From contig DAOUGC010000091.1 in assembly GCA_034429695.1 (NCBI GenBank), forward strand, positions 1-50,132: a DNA stretch of 50,132 nucleotides, read 5' to 3'. The translations under genes were made by a program, and so were the position numbers. Shown here piece after piece: positions 1-8,197 of this stretch (within the stretch, counting starts at the first letter, position 1; every line of letters begins with the position of its first letter). The notes beneath the pieces are model-generated. The model searched no databases. It worked only from the letters and a program-made list of their open reading frames with translations, and was not told where the DNA came from. Source of the stretch: DAOUGC01 sp034429695 (lineage in GTDB: Bacteria; Chloroflexota; Anaerolineae; Anaerolineales; Anaerolineaceae).

Positions 1-92
1 GTTCCTCTCGTCATCGCCGTCAGGGGCGGTGGTGTTGGGTTTTCCTTGTCGAAGTGCACCTGTTGACTGTTTGGTTATACGCAAACCATCTC

Positions 93-130
93 ATGCCGCG
101 GTGCGCTTCTGTCCGCGGCATTTTTGTTTT
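93..130 (+). terminator. Intrinsic terminator, first of a tandem pair
   Basis: A perfect 9-bp stem ATGCCGCGG / CCGCGGCAT (93-101 with 113-121) has an 11-nt loop and is followed by TTTTTGTTTT. It either ends a transcript entering from the left or sits in the leader of the ABC-F gene at 220. I see no recognisable gene in bases 1-92. Confidence 0.75.
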
Positions 131-146
131 CTCACCCCCATCTGTA

Positions 147-180
147 GCCGCGGGCGGATTGGACCGGCGGCTTTTTTGTT
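147..180 (+). terminator. Intrinsic terminator, second of a tandem pair
   Basis: GCCGC (147-151) pairs with GCGGC (167-171). Past a bulged G at 166, GG (152-153) pairs with CC (164-165). Six T follow at 172-177. It ends only about 40 nt before the ABC-F start codon, so it could be the end of an upstream unit or an attenuator of that gene. Confidence 0.6.
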
Positions 181-219
181 CTTTTGCCCGCATCCCACGG
201 GCGGTTGATGGAGGTAAGG

Positions 220-2226
220 ATGTCTATTCTCACTGCTGAAAATGTTGGTCTTTCATTTGGCGCTTTTGATCTGTTCAAAGGCATCACCGTTACCGTTCCC
301 AATGATGGCAAAATTGGCTTCATTGGCCCCAACGGCATCGGAAAAACATCCCTGTTGCTGATTCTGGCGGGCATCCATGCCCCCACCGAAGGCCGGGTGC
401 ACATCGCCAAAGGCCGCCGGTTGGGTTACCTGCGCCAGGAAGCGGTTGACGCCTTCGCCGACCGCGATAACACGGTTTACGCCGAAATGCTCTCCGTGTT
501 CAACCGGTTGCACGACATGCAGTCCCGCCTGCACGAGCTAGAGCGGGCCATGGAACACAATGGCCATACCGATCAGGAGCTTGAAGACCTGCTCACCCGC
601 TACGGTGAACTGCAGATCGCTTTTGAACAGGCAGGCGGCTACACTTACGATCTACAGATCCAGCAGACCCTGCAGGGTCTTGGTCTTGGCAAACAATATT
701 GGGATATGCCCCTCAGCCATCTTTCTGGCGGACAGAAAACCCGCGCACTGCTGGCGCGCCTGCTGCTGGAAAAGCCCGACCTGCTCATGCTGGATGAGCC
801 CACCAATCATCTCGATATCGAAGCGGTGGAATGGCTGGAAAACACGCTGCGAGACTGGCAGGGCGCCGTGCTGATCGTCAGCCATGACCGCTACTTTCTT
901 GACAACACCGTCAACACCATCTGGGAGATGAAACGCAGCGGCATCGAGCTGTACTCGGGCAACTATTCCTCATACATCATGCAAAGGCAGGACCGCTGGG
1001 AATATTATCAGCGCGTTTTTGAGGAGGAAAAAGCCCGCCTGCAGGGTGAAGCTGATTTTGTGCAACGAAACTGGGTGCGCGCCAGTACCCACGCCCGCGC
1101 GCTGGGTGTGCTGCGCCGCCTCAGCCGCGACATCGCCATTGTGGAAAACTACGGCGTCATGGCGCTGCGCAGCGGCAAACAGTGGTCAGAAATGGGTCTG
1201 TCAGCGGATCGCCCCCTGGACGTGATCGATGCCATCCGGCGCGTCAATGCCATTCAGCCCGAAATGTCCCGCCCACCGCAGATTAGACCGCGCATGGCAA
1301 CCACGGGCATCAGCGGGACCATCGTGGTGCGTGCTCACAATGTCACCATCGGGTATCCGGGCAACGTCTTGTTTAACATCAAGGAATTGGAGTTACGGCG
1401 CGGTGAAAACGTCGCCCTGTTGGGTCCCAACGGAACCGGTAAAACCACCTTCCTGCGCGTCATGCTGCGGGAAATGGAACCGCTGAAAGGCGAGGTCTAT
1501 ATGGGCGCAGGGTTGCACATCGGGTACTTTGCCCAGGCGCACGATGCCCTGACCTCCAGCCGCAGTGTGCTTGAGGAACTGCTGGCCCAGAAACCCATGG
1601 ACGACGCCGACGCCCGCAATCATCTGGCGCAATACCTGTTCCGCGGCGACGATGTGTTCAAACCGGTCAATGCCCTCAGCGGTGGTGAACGCGCGCGTCT
1701 GGCGCTGGCGATCCTGGCTTTGCAGGGAACCAACTTCTTAATGCTGGATGAACCAACCAACCATCTTGACATTCCAGCGCGCGAAGCCCTGCAGGAAGTA
1801 CTGGAAAACTACCCCGGCACCATCCTGCTGGTATCGCACGACCGCTATTTGATCGACCGCCTGGCGACCCAGATCTGGGATCTGCGCGACAAATCGCTGC
1901 ACATCTTCAAGGGCAGCTACCGTGAATATACCCTGCGCGGCCTGCCCACGGTGCTTGCCCCCCACCAGACCCGTCAGACCCTGCTGACCAACCGCCCGTT
2001 GATCAAGGTCAACAGTCGCGACGCCAAACGCAAGCAGGAGGCGCTGACCCAACTGGAAGAGCGCATCCGCCAGCACGAAGGTGATGTTCAGCGCCTGTCG
2101 CGCGAAATGCAGAAAGCCGGGCAGAAGGGCAATCACGAACATGTGCATCAGCTCGGCTGGCAACTGGCGCAGACCCAGGCAAAGCTGGACGAACTGATGA
2201 GTGAGTGGGAACGCATGGCTGTATAA
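220..2226 (+). CDS. ABC-F family ATPase (Uup/YdiF/EttA-like)
   Basis: A soluble ABC-F protein of 668 residues. These proteins bind the ribosome and act on translation or antibiotic protection; they are not transporters, and no membrane segment is present. It has two nucleotide-binding domains. The first has Walker A GPNGIGKTS near residue 36, signature LSGGQKTR and Walker B LLMLDEPTNHLD. The second has GPNGTGKTT, LSGGERAR and FLMLDEPTNHLD. A charged linker joins the domains, and the C-terminus (about residues 600-668) is a predicted coiled coil as in Uup/YdiF. The start is the ATG at 220, 5 nt after GGAGG; an in-frame upstream codon at 184 lacks this site. The exact ABC-F subfamily, and whether it gives resistance, cannot be decided from sequence alone. 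Confidence 0.93.
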   Translation: MSILTAENVGLSFGAFDLFKGITVTVPNDGKIGFIGPNGIGKTSLLLILAGIHAPTEGRVHIAKGRRLGYLRQEAVDAFADRDNTVYAEMLSVFNRLHDMQSRLHELERAMEHNGHTDQELEDLLTRYGELQIAFEQAGGYTYDLQIQQTLQGLGLGKQYWDMPLSHLSGGQKTRALLARLLLEKPDLLMLDEPTNHLDIEAVEWLENTLRDWQGAVLIVSHDRYFLDNTVNTIWEMKRSGIELYSGNYSSYIMQRQDRWEYYQRVFEEEKARLQGEADFVQRNWVRASTHARALGVLRRLSRDIAIVENYGVMALRSGKQWSEMGLSADRPLDVIDAIRRVNAIQPEMSRPPQIRPRMATTGISGTIVVRAHNVTIGYPGNVLFNIKELELRRGENVALLGPNGTGKTTFLRVMLREMEPLKGEVYMGAGLHIGYFAQAHDALTSSRSVLEELLAQKPMDDADARNHLAQYLFRGDDVFKPVNALSGGERARLALAILALQGTNFLMLDEPTNHLDIPAREALQEVLENYPGTILLVSHDRYLIDRLATQIWDLRDKSLHIFKGSYREYTLRGLPTVLAPHQTRQTLLTNRPLIKVNSRDAKRKQEALTQLEERIRQHEGDVQRLSREMQKAGQKGNHEHVHQLGWQLAQTQAKLDELMSEWERMAV

Positions 2227-2236
2227 TCAGGTCTCA

Positions 2237-2602
2237 ATGGCTGAACATGACAGCAGTGGCTCGTCAGCAACACGCTTCATCGGAAAACATGTGAGGGTGG
2301 CAATGGATCGCCCGATGGGATCCCGCCACCCTCAGCATGGTTTTCTTTATCCGGTCAATTATGGTTGTCTGCCCGGTGTTCCAGGGCTGGACGGTGAAGA
2401 TCTGGACGCCTACGTACTGGGCGTTTTTGAGGAGCTGGATGAATTCCACGGTGTGTGCATCGCCGTGATCCAGCGGCTGGACGATGCAGACGACAAGCTG
2501 GTGGTTGTGCCGCCAGGGGGGAATTACACCGACGACCAGATCCGCGCGTTGACTGAGTTTCAGGAACGCTTCTTCCACTCCGTCATTCTTCGCGCTCCTT
2601 AG
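2237..2602 (+). CDS. Inorganic pyrophosphatase (family I-like)
   Basis: A 121-residue protein that would hydrolyse pyrophosphate to phosphate in the cytoplasm. It carries the family pattern: a basic N-terminal strand with MDRPMGSRHP, then GFLYPVNYGCLPGVPG, then the acidic metal site DGEDLDAYVLG, and later DDADDKLVVVPPG. It is shorter than the 165-220 residues usual for family I and matches a compact group often annotated as inorganic pyrophosphatase. The ATG at 2237 was chosen because translation from 2201 would overlap the ABC-F gene and adds non-conserved residues. No Shine-Dalgarno precedes 2237, but TATAAT lies at 2222-2227, inside the ABC-F stop region, so a leaderless start or coupling to the upstream gene is possible. 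Confidence 0.8.
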   Translation: MAEHDSSGSSATRFIGKHVRVAMDRPMGSRHPQHGFLYPVNYGCLPGVPGLDGEDLDAYVLGVFEELDEFHGVCIAVIQRLDDADDKLVVVPPGGNYTDDQIRALTEFQERFFHSVILRAP

Positions 2603-2611
2603 CCTGACCCA

Positions 2612-3484
2612 TTATGCCGTTTCGACGGCAAGCGGTAATTCTTTTGACTTTCTCCAGAAGATGATCGCCACAACGATGGCGGCAATCGCCAGACCCACCC
2701 CAAACTCATCAATGATATAGGGTGTAACCGGTTTTTGCAGAGTCAGCGGGGTGAATACGCTCTGAATGAACAGGTTGTGACTGGCGTGCATCACGGCTGC
2801 CGTCCACAAACTGCCCGACTTCAACCGCAACCAGGCAAACGCAAAGCTGATGCCAATCACCAGGATGGTGAACATGATCCCGGCGTACCATGTGGGCGCG
2901 CCTGCCATGTTGTAATCGGCGAAGAACAGCAGCGGCAGATGCCACAGCGCCCACACCACACCGCTGATTAACGCCACAAATGGGAAACGCGTCACCTTTG
3001 CCAGTTCAGGCACAAACAGCCCGCGCCAGCCGATCTCCTCACCCAGTCCTGAGAAAATCCCCGGTAAAATCCCGATTAGGAAGTTCATGACCACAAAGAT
3101 CAGGATCACCACCGCGGTGGGTAAAGTGGCCCCATAACCGGAGCGAATGTAACCCAGCAGCTCAGGATTGGGGAAACCGCCCAGACCGGTGGCCCAGGTG
3201 ATGCCGTACACCACAAGCCCGTACAAAAATGGAATGACAAGTGCCAACCCCAGGTAACCGATCCTGCCGGGTTTCCACCCCATGCCGCGCAGGCTGCGTT
3301 CAAAGATCAACTGGGTGATGATGCCGGCGATCCCCGGCGCCCACATCAAACCGAGGACAAACAATCCACCCCCCACCATCAGCGTGCCGCCGGATATGAT
3401 GAAGTAGTAATAGATGCTTGAAAGCCCCAGTGTGATGGCAAGAAAGGTGAGGATCTTCTTTACAGGTTTGGACATGCTCTTCAT
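2612..3484 (-). CDS. CPBP family intramembrane metalloprotease
   Basis: A polytopic membrane protein of 290 residues with about eight hydrophobic segments. It belongs to the CPBP (CAAX protease and bacteriocin-processing, ABI) family. The catalytic signature is EEIGWRG, with Glu149-Glu150 and Arg154. It is followed by His182 in WHLPLLF and by a histidine pair in HASHNLF. Members cleave prenylated proteins or process peptides, or protect against bacteriocins; the substrate here is unknown. The ATG at 3484 follows GGAGGG (3489-3494). It converges on the pyrophosphatase gene with a 9-nt gap. No peptide or bacteriocin gene is adjacent. Confidence 0.88.
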   Translation of the reverse strand: MKSMSKPVKKILTFLAITLGLSSIYYYFIISGGTLMVGGGLFVLGLMWAPGIAGIITQLIFERSLRGMGWKPGRIGYLGLALVIPFLYGLVVYGITWATGLGGFPNPELLGYIRSGYGATLPTAVVILIFVVMNFLIGILPGIFSGLGEEIGWRGLFVPELAKVTRFPFVALISGVVWALWHLPLLFFADYNMAGAPTWYAGIMFTILVIGISFAFAWLRLKSGSLWTAAVMHASHNLFIQSVFTPLTLQKPVTPYIIDEFGVGLAIAAIVVAIIFWRKSKELPLAVETA

Positions 3485-3678
3485 GTGAACCCTCCATGAT
3501 TCTCAAATGGGCGGCTGCTTGCCGCCATCCTATATACGCTTGATCCACCGATGGAGTTGCAAAACCCGCCCCACAGGAAATCTCCTCAGACAATTCCCGA
3601 AACGCTCAAATACAGGTATGATTGGGGATGCCGCCCGGTGCCCACAAGCCGGTCAACCTGGCATGAAATCATCCATTT

Positions 3679-4161
3679 ATGGCGAAGCCCAATCTGTTTT
3701 CCCGTTCGCAAACAAAACCATCCTTCCTGCTGTTGATCCTTTCAGCCGGTGTTTCTCTGTTTCTATTTGCCAATGCCCTGTACTGGGTTGCCAGCATATA
3801 CAGGGGTGAGTTGCAAAACTGGCAGACCTTGCGGCCCAACAATGACCCGGTCACCCAGTGGCAGGCGCGCCTGGAACGAATCAAGCAGGATCTGCCTGCC
3901 AGCGGCGTGGTTGGGTACATATCAGAGCAGGACATGGAAAACATGCCCTTTGATGCCGTGGATTCTGATGAGGAGTTCGTCATCACCCAGTACAGTCTTG
4001 CCCCACTGGTGCTGGATCGCGGCAATGCACAACACGCTTATGTAATCGGCAATTTCAACATTACCCCAGATGAGGAGGCGCTGCTTGAGCCTTACTTTGG
4101 CGTAAAGATGATCGGAAGTTACGGCATGGGCATCTACCTGTTTGCAGGTGAAGAACCATGA
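3679..4161 (+). CDS. Membrane-anchored protein of unknown function, coupled to a glycosyltransferase
   Basis: A 160-residue protein with one strong N-terminal membrane segment (about residues 14-42) and a soluble, probably extracytoplasmic domain. I do not recognise a family. The stop codon overlaps the start of the next gene (ATGA at 4158-4161), so the two are translationally coupled and the product probably works with the polytopic enzyme encoded there. Small single-span proteins of this type often accompany GT-C glycosyltransferases in Chloroflexota and Cyanobacteria; a partner role is inference. No good Shine-Dalgarno precedes the ATG at 3679. Confidence 0.75.
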   Translation: MAKPNLFSRSQTKPSFLLLILSAGVSLFLFANALYWVASIYRGELQNWQTLRPNNDPVTQWQARLERIKQDLPASGVVGYISEQDMENMPFDAVDSDEEFVITQYSLAPLVLDRGNAQHAYVIGNFNITPDEEALLEPYFGVKMIGSYGMGIYLFAGEEP

Positions 4162-5585
4162 TCGTTCAAAACCTGGTTACTCTGCTACCCCCCATCCTGA
4201 TCGGTGTTTTGATCACCCTTCTCTTCTTTCCGGGAGAGCTTTTTGAACGTTTCCTTTTGAAACTTGCCATCGCACCCGTCACCGGCATTGGCGTTACGTC
4301 CTGCCTGTATTACGCATGGTGTCTGGCATCCACACCCCGCAGCCGCGGGTTTTTTCTCATTGAGGTGTTGGTCATCACCCTATTGGCGCTGGCGCTGGCA
4401 GCCCGCGTCTGGAAAGCCCGTCCTGCCCTGCCCCACCTCAAAATCAAACCGGTAAACTGGCTGTCGGTTGCGCTGTGGCTGGTGTTTATCGGAAGCCTGG
4501 CGGCAATCTCCGTGGCTTTTTACCGGCACTCGCTGGTTTATCCTCATGGCGATTTCGACGCTTACTCCATCTGGAATTTGCACGCCCGCCAGATCTTCAT
4601 TCAGGATGCTGACTGGCAGCAGGCTTTCAACACCTCCATCAACTGGAAGACCCATGCCGACTACCCCCTGCTGCTCCCGTTGAGTGTGGCGCGCCAGTGG
4701 GCTGCGGTTGGGCAGGAAACGCCGCGCACGCCTGCGCTATTGGCGTTTATCTTCACCCTGTCAACCCCACTCATCCTTGTTCTGTGGCTGAAAACTTTCA
4801 AGGGCAACGGAGTCCTGGCAGGCCTGATTTGCCTGGGAACTCCGTTCTTTTTCGGTCGCGGTGTTGCCCAGACTGCCGATGTGCCCATCAGCCTGTTCTT
4901 TTTACTGGCGGGTCTTTTTCTGTGGGCTTATCTGGCGCACGGAGATCGGAAGTACGCGCTGCTGTGTACCCTGTTTGCCGGTCTGGCTGCCTGGACAAAA
5001 AATGAAGGCGCTTTGTTTTTGCTGTTGATCCTGCTGGTCATGCTGGTTCACGGACTGGTTTCCAAACCCGCCCACAATAAGTTGGATTGGGTGTATATGG
5101 CAGCGGGTGTTTGCCTGCCCCTGATCGCGCTGTTGCACTTCAAACTGACCATCGCTGTCAGCAACGACCTGTTCGCCGGCAGGGCGCTGACGGAATTATT
5201 GCAAAGCCTGCTAACCTGGGAACGCTACGGGGTGATCTTCAAAAGCTACTGGCAAAACATCATTACGTTTGGCGGAATGAGCCTGCCGATCCTGGTACTG
5301 CTTGCCGTGCAGGCGGTAATGCCCGTTCCCGCATCAAGCCCCGGTGAACGCAAAGCCGTGGGGTATGTGGCAGCGCTGATCGTGCTGATCACCGCAGGGA
5401 ATGTTGCCATTTTTGCCATCACCCCGCACCCGTTGGAATGGCATCTGAACTACTCTGTGGACCGCCTGTTATTGCAAATTTACCCGCTGATTTTGTTCTG
5501 CGTTTTTGCCAACCGGCGCAATCCCCTGTCAATGTCCCGCGCCGATTTCTCCCCCAAGCCTGACAGCCGTCCATTCGTCCCCTGA
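4158..5585 (+). CDS. Polytopic GT-C-type glycosyltransferase (GT39/ArnT-like)
   Basis: An integral membrane protein of 475 residues with about 11-12 hydrophobic segments. The loop after the second or third segment carries HGDFDAYSIWNLHARQI, with the acidic residues expected in the first external loop of GT-C glycosyltransferases, which use polyprenyl-phosphate sugars outside the cytoplasm. A second conserved-looking element is NWKTHADYPLLLP. The C-terminus is short and polar and lacks a large periplasmic domain. The start overlaps the stop of the preceding gene by 4 nt. Sugar and acceptor are not predictable. The alternative is a related DPM-dependent mannosyltransferase-like or uncharacterised membrane family. 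Confidence 0.7.
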   Translation: MIVQNLVTLLPPILIGVLITLLFFPGELFERFLLKLAIAPVTGIGVTSCLYYAWCLASTPRSRGFFLIEVLVITLLALALAARVWKARPALPHLKIKPVNWLSVALWLVFIGSLAAISVAFYRHSLVYPHGDFDAYSIWNLHARQIFIQDADWQQAFNTSINWKTHADYPLLLPLSVARQWAAVGQETPRTPALLAFIFTLSTPLILVLWLKTFKGNGVLAGLICLGTPFFFGRGVAQTADVPISLFFLLAGLFLWAYLAHGDRKYALLCTLFAGLAAWTKNEGALFLLLILLVMLVHGLVSKPAHNKLDWVYMAAGVCLPLIALLHFKLTIAVSNDLFAGRALTELLQSLLTWERYGVIFKSYWQNIITFGGMSLPILVLLAVQAVMPVPASSPGERKAVGYVAALIVLITAGNVAIFAITPHPLEWHLNYSVDRLLLQIYPLILFCVFANRRNPLSMSRADFSPKPDSRPFVP

Positions 5586-5942
5586 TTAATACAGCCCCAC
5601 TGACGGGTCCACCTCGCGTGCATATCCATCGATCCCACCGGTAAGATTGTACACTTTCAAAAAGCCGTTATAGCGCAACCAGCTTGCCACCATGCCACTG
5701 CGCACACCAACATGGCACATCACCACCACCGTTCGGTCCTGTCCAATTCCTGCCAGCGCCTGGGTGTCGCCATTGGCCAGTTTGCTCAACGGCAAGAAAA
5801 TGACGCATGGGTGATCGATATGGGCATAACGCAGTTCTTCCGCTTCGCGCACATCCAGTACAACCAGATCCGGCAGGGATGTCAGCCACTCAGCCAACTG
5901 CCGCGGCTCAATTTGAGGGATAAGGTTTTCGTTCAGGTTCAT
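5586..5942 (-). CDS. Rhodanese-like domain protein
   Basis: A single rhodanese domain of 118 residues with no signal peptide. The active-site loop is CHVGVRS with the catalytic Cys at residue 76, and the upstream DVREAEE element (30-36) is the usual CH2-A motif. Such domains carry a persulfide sulfur for thiosulfate or polysulfide transfer. The ATG at 5942 overlaps the stop of the upstream phosphatase gene (ATGA), showing translational coupling; GGTGG lies just upstream. Longer in-frame extension to 6164 would run through the phosphatase gene in another frame and is not credible. The sulfur acceptor is unknown. Confidence 0.88.
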   Translation of the reverse strand: MNLNENLIPQIEPRQLAEWLTSLPDLVVLDVREAEELRYAHIDHPCVIFLPLSKLANGDTQALAGIGQDRTVVVMCHVGVRSGMVASWLRYNGFLKVYNLTGGIDGYAREVDPSVGLY

Positions 5943-6598
5943 TGAGCCACCGTTTGTTTGTTCTTCTTGCGCGTCGAGCGGGGTTCTGGCGGCTTGAAGT
6001 TCATACCCGGCACATAATTCATGGTGATGATGCTGGGGCGGGATTTTCCAACATGGACCACCGAGATGGAAGCCGTATCCACTGCAATCCGCTGAAAGGC
6101 ATTCAACGGCATTTCCAAAAAAGAGGCCAGCGCCAGTCTCAAAGTATCGGAATGGGAATAACAAGCCACCAGATCCATGTCTTCATGACATGCGGCAATC
6201 TCGCTCATGGCAGCCGTGACGCGCTGCTGGGCAGCGGCAAAGGTCTCTCCGCCTGGAAATTGCATTCCGGCCGGGTTCTCCTGCACCACCTTCCACAGTT
6301 TGGTGCGCGCCAACTGCCGGATGCTCTTACCCGCCCAATCGCCAAAATCCACTTCGAGCAAGCCGGAGTGCATCTGCACAGGCAGGTTTAACGTCTGCGC
6401 CAGAGGCTCAGCCGTTTGCACCGCGCGTTCCAACGGGCTGCTGTAGATGGCTTTAATCGGCGCATCGCGCAGCAAATCTGCCACGGCGCGCGCCTGGGTC
6501 CTGCCTTTTTCATTCAGGTGCACACCCGGCAACCGGCCAGCCAGGCGCTTGCCTACAAAATCATTTTGGCCGTGTCTGATCAGAAGCAGAATCGTCAT
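5939..6598 (-). CDS. Histidine phosphatase family protein (phosphoglycerate mutase-like)
   Basis: A 219-residue cytoplasmic phosphatase of branch 1 of the histidine phosphatase superfamily. The phospho-acceptor motif LIRHGQND lies at the extreme N-terminus (Arg8-His9-Gly10), followed by SSPLERAVQTAEPLA and the second catalytic His in ACYSHSDTLR. Members include cofactor-dependent mutases, CobC/alpha-ribazole phosphatases and broad phosphatases; the sequence does not decide between them. The ATG at 6598 follows GGGGGA. Its first 38 nt overlap the 3' end of rarA in another frame, and its stop overlaps the rhodanese start, so rarA, this gene and the rhodanese form one operon. Confidence 0.9.
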   Translation of the reverse strand: MTILLLIRHGQNDFVGKRLAGRLPGVHLNEKGRTQARAVADLLRDAPIKAIYSSPLERAVQTAEPLAQTLNLPVQMHSGLLEVDFGDWAGKSIRQLARTKLWKVVQENPAGMQFPGGETFAAAQQRVTAAMSEIAACHEDMDLVACYSHSDTLRLALASFLEMPLNAFQRIAVDTASISVVHVGKSRPSIITMNYVPGMNFKPPEPRSTRKKNKQTVAQ

Positions 6599-7958
6599 GA
6601 AATTCCCCCGATGATTTCCCGCTGCCGCGCAGTCCTTCCGCCTGGATCTGCCGCCAGCGTTCCAATCGTTTTGCCACCTGGGCTTCATACCCCTCCTCAG
6701 ATGGCTGATAAAACTGTCTACCCGTTAAAAAGTCCGGTAAATACTGCTGGGCGATAAAATGTCCGGGATAATCGTGTGGATACAGATATCCCTTTCCATG
6801 CCCCAACCCCTGCGCATCCCGGTTGGAATCCATGAGATGGATCGGAACCGGCCCCATTCCCTCAGATTGCATGGAACCCAGCGCGCGGTGATAGGCAAAA
6901 GCCGAATTTGATTTGGGCGCTGTCGCCAGATACAGGGTGGCTTCGGCAATCGGAAAAACCCCCTCGGGCATGCCAATGTAATCAAACGCCTGCGCCGCCG
7001 CGGTAACCACCACCAGCGCCTGCGGGTCCGCCATGCCAATATCCTCACCGGCAAGCACAATCAAACGGCGCAAGACAAAACGCGGGTCTTCACCCGCCCC
7101 CAGCATCTTTGCCAGCCAGTACATGGCAGCATCCGGGTCGGATCCACGCACAGACTTGATAAAAGCCGAGATGGTGTCGTAATGAATATCACCGTTTTTA
7201 TCATATGCCAGTGCGCGTTTCTGGATCGACTCTTCGGCCACCTGCAGGCTGACATGGATGTTTCCCGACCGATCAGGGTGGGTTGATTCCACAGCCAGCT
7301 CAAGGGCATTGAGCAGATTGCGCGCATCTCCATTGGAGAGATCAACCAGCAGTCGCCGCGCCTCGTCATCCAGTGTGACTGACCTGGTTCCATAACCGCG
7401 TTCCTCGTCCACCAGCGCCCGGTCAATGATCACCCCCATTTGTTCTTCGCTGAGGGGCTGTAATTCAAAGATGCGCGAACGCGACACCAGCGCACGGATG
7501 ACTTCAAAATAAGGATTCTCAGTCGTCGCGCCGATCAGCGTGACCATGCCGTTTTCAACGTGCGGCAGCAGTGCGTCCTGCTGGGCTTTGTTCCAGCGGT
7601 GCACCTCATCCACAAACAGAATCGTGCGCTGGTTGTATAGCTTGCGCCGTTCCGTGGCTTCACCGATCACCCGGCGCAGTTCAGGCACACCGGCGAGCAC
7701 CGCTGAGATGGATTCGAAATGAGCCTGTGAATGTTGCGCGATCAGGCGCGCCAGCGTGGTCTTGCCGGTCCCCGGTGGACCAAAAAAGATGATCGATGAG
7801 AACAGGCGGTCAGCCTCAATGGCACGGCGCAACAACTTGCCCTGTCCGATGATATGCTCCTGACCCACAAATTCGTCCAGATTTCTCGGACGCATACGGG
7901 CAGCCAGGGGGGCTTCCTGCTCCATGCGGTTCTTCATTGCCTGATCAAACAGATCCAT
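6561..7958 (-). CDS. rarA: Replication-associated recombination protein A (RarA/MgsA)
   Basis: An AAA+ ATPase of 465 residues acting at stalled replication forks. Visible elements are the N-terminal LAARMRPRNLDEFVGQ motif, Walker A GPPGTGKTT at 60-68, Walker B FVDEVHRWNK with Asp117-Glu118, and a sensor segment GATTENPYFEV. The C-terminal MgsA domain has GSDPDAAMYWLAKML and EDPRFVLRRLI. Length and order match the family closely. The start ATG at 7958 has no Shine-Dalgarno; instead TAAAAT with an extended TGT lies 6 nt upstream, implying a leaderless transcript. Downstream genes are overlapped and probably co-transcribed. Confidence 0.96.
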   Translation of the reverse strand: MDLFDQAMKNRMEQEAPLAARMRPRNLDEFVGQEHIIGQGKLLRRAIEADRLFSSIIFFGPPGTGKTTLARLIAQHSQAHFESISAVLAGVPELRRVIGEATERRKLYNQRTILFVDEVHRWNKAQQDALLPHVENGMVTLIGATTENPYFEVIRALVSRSRIFELQPLSEEQMGVIIDRALVDEERGYGTRSVTLDDEARRLLVDLSNGDARNLLNALELAVESTHPDRSGNIHVSLQVAEESIQKRALAYDKNGDIHYDTISAFIKSVRGSDPDAAMYWLAKMLGAGEDPRFVLRRLIVLAGEDIGMADPQALVVVTAAAQAFDYIGMPEGVFPIAEATLYLATAPKSNSAFAYHRALGSMQSEGMGPVPIHLMDSNRDAQGLGHGKGYLYPHDYPGHFIAQQYLPDFLTGRQFYQPSEEGYEAQVAKRLERWRQIQAEGLRGSGKSSGEFHDDSASDQTRPK

Positions 7959-7964
7959 GTCTGT

Positions 7965-7973
7965 ATTTTAACA
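7965..7973 (-). promoter_or_regulatory. Extended -10 promoter of rarA
   Basis: Reading leftward, TGT-TAAAAT ends 6 nt before the rarA ATG. The expected transcription start falls at or within a base or two of the A of the start codon. No clear -35 hexamer is seen 16-18 nt upstream. Confidence 0.55.
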
Positions 7974-8059
7974 CGTTCAAAAAGTTTATGAACCAATTGG
8001 GGTCAGCATGAGGCGAAACACGATGACAGATTGTTATTCCAGCTTTCACACAATATTAA

Positions 8060-8088
8060 TTGCATCTTTACGGCAGGGTGAATAAAAT
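8060..8088 (+). promoter_or_regulatory. Sigma-70-type promoter for the HD-GYP sensor gene
   Basis: TTGCAT (8060-8065), a 17-nt spacer and TAAAAT (8083-8088). Transcription from about 8095 would give a leader of roughly 100 nt before the start at 8198. The remainder of the 239-nt gap shows no coding signal. Confidence 0.55.
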
Positions 8089-8197
8089 GATAACGGAAGT
8101 GATTATTATGCCAGGAACAGGATGATTGTGACAGGGGGGACATAACCATCCGGTTGAATATGCCTGACTCATTACAAACCATGTCAGAGGGACTGCG

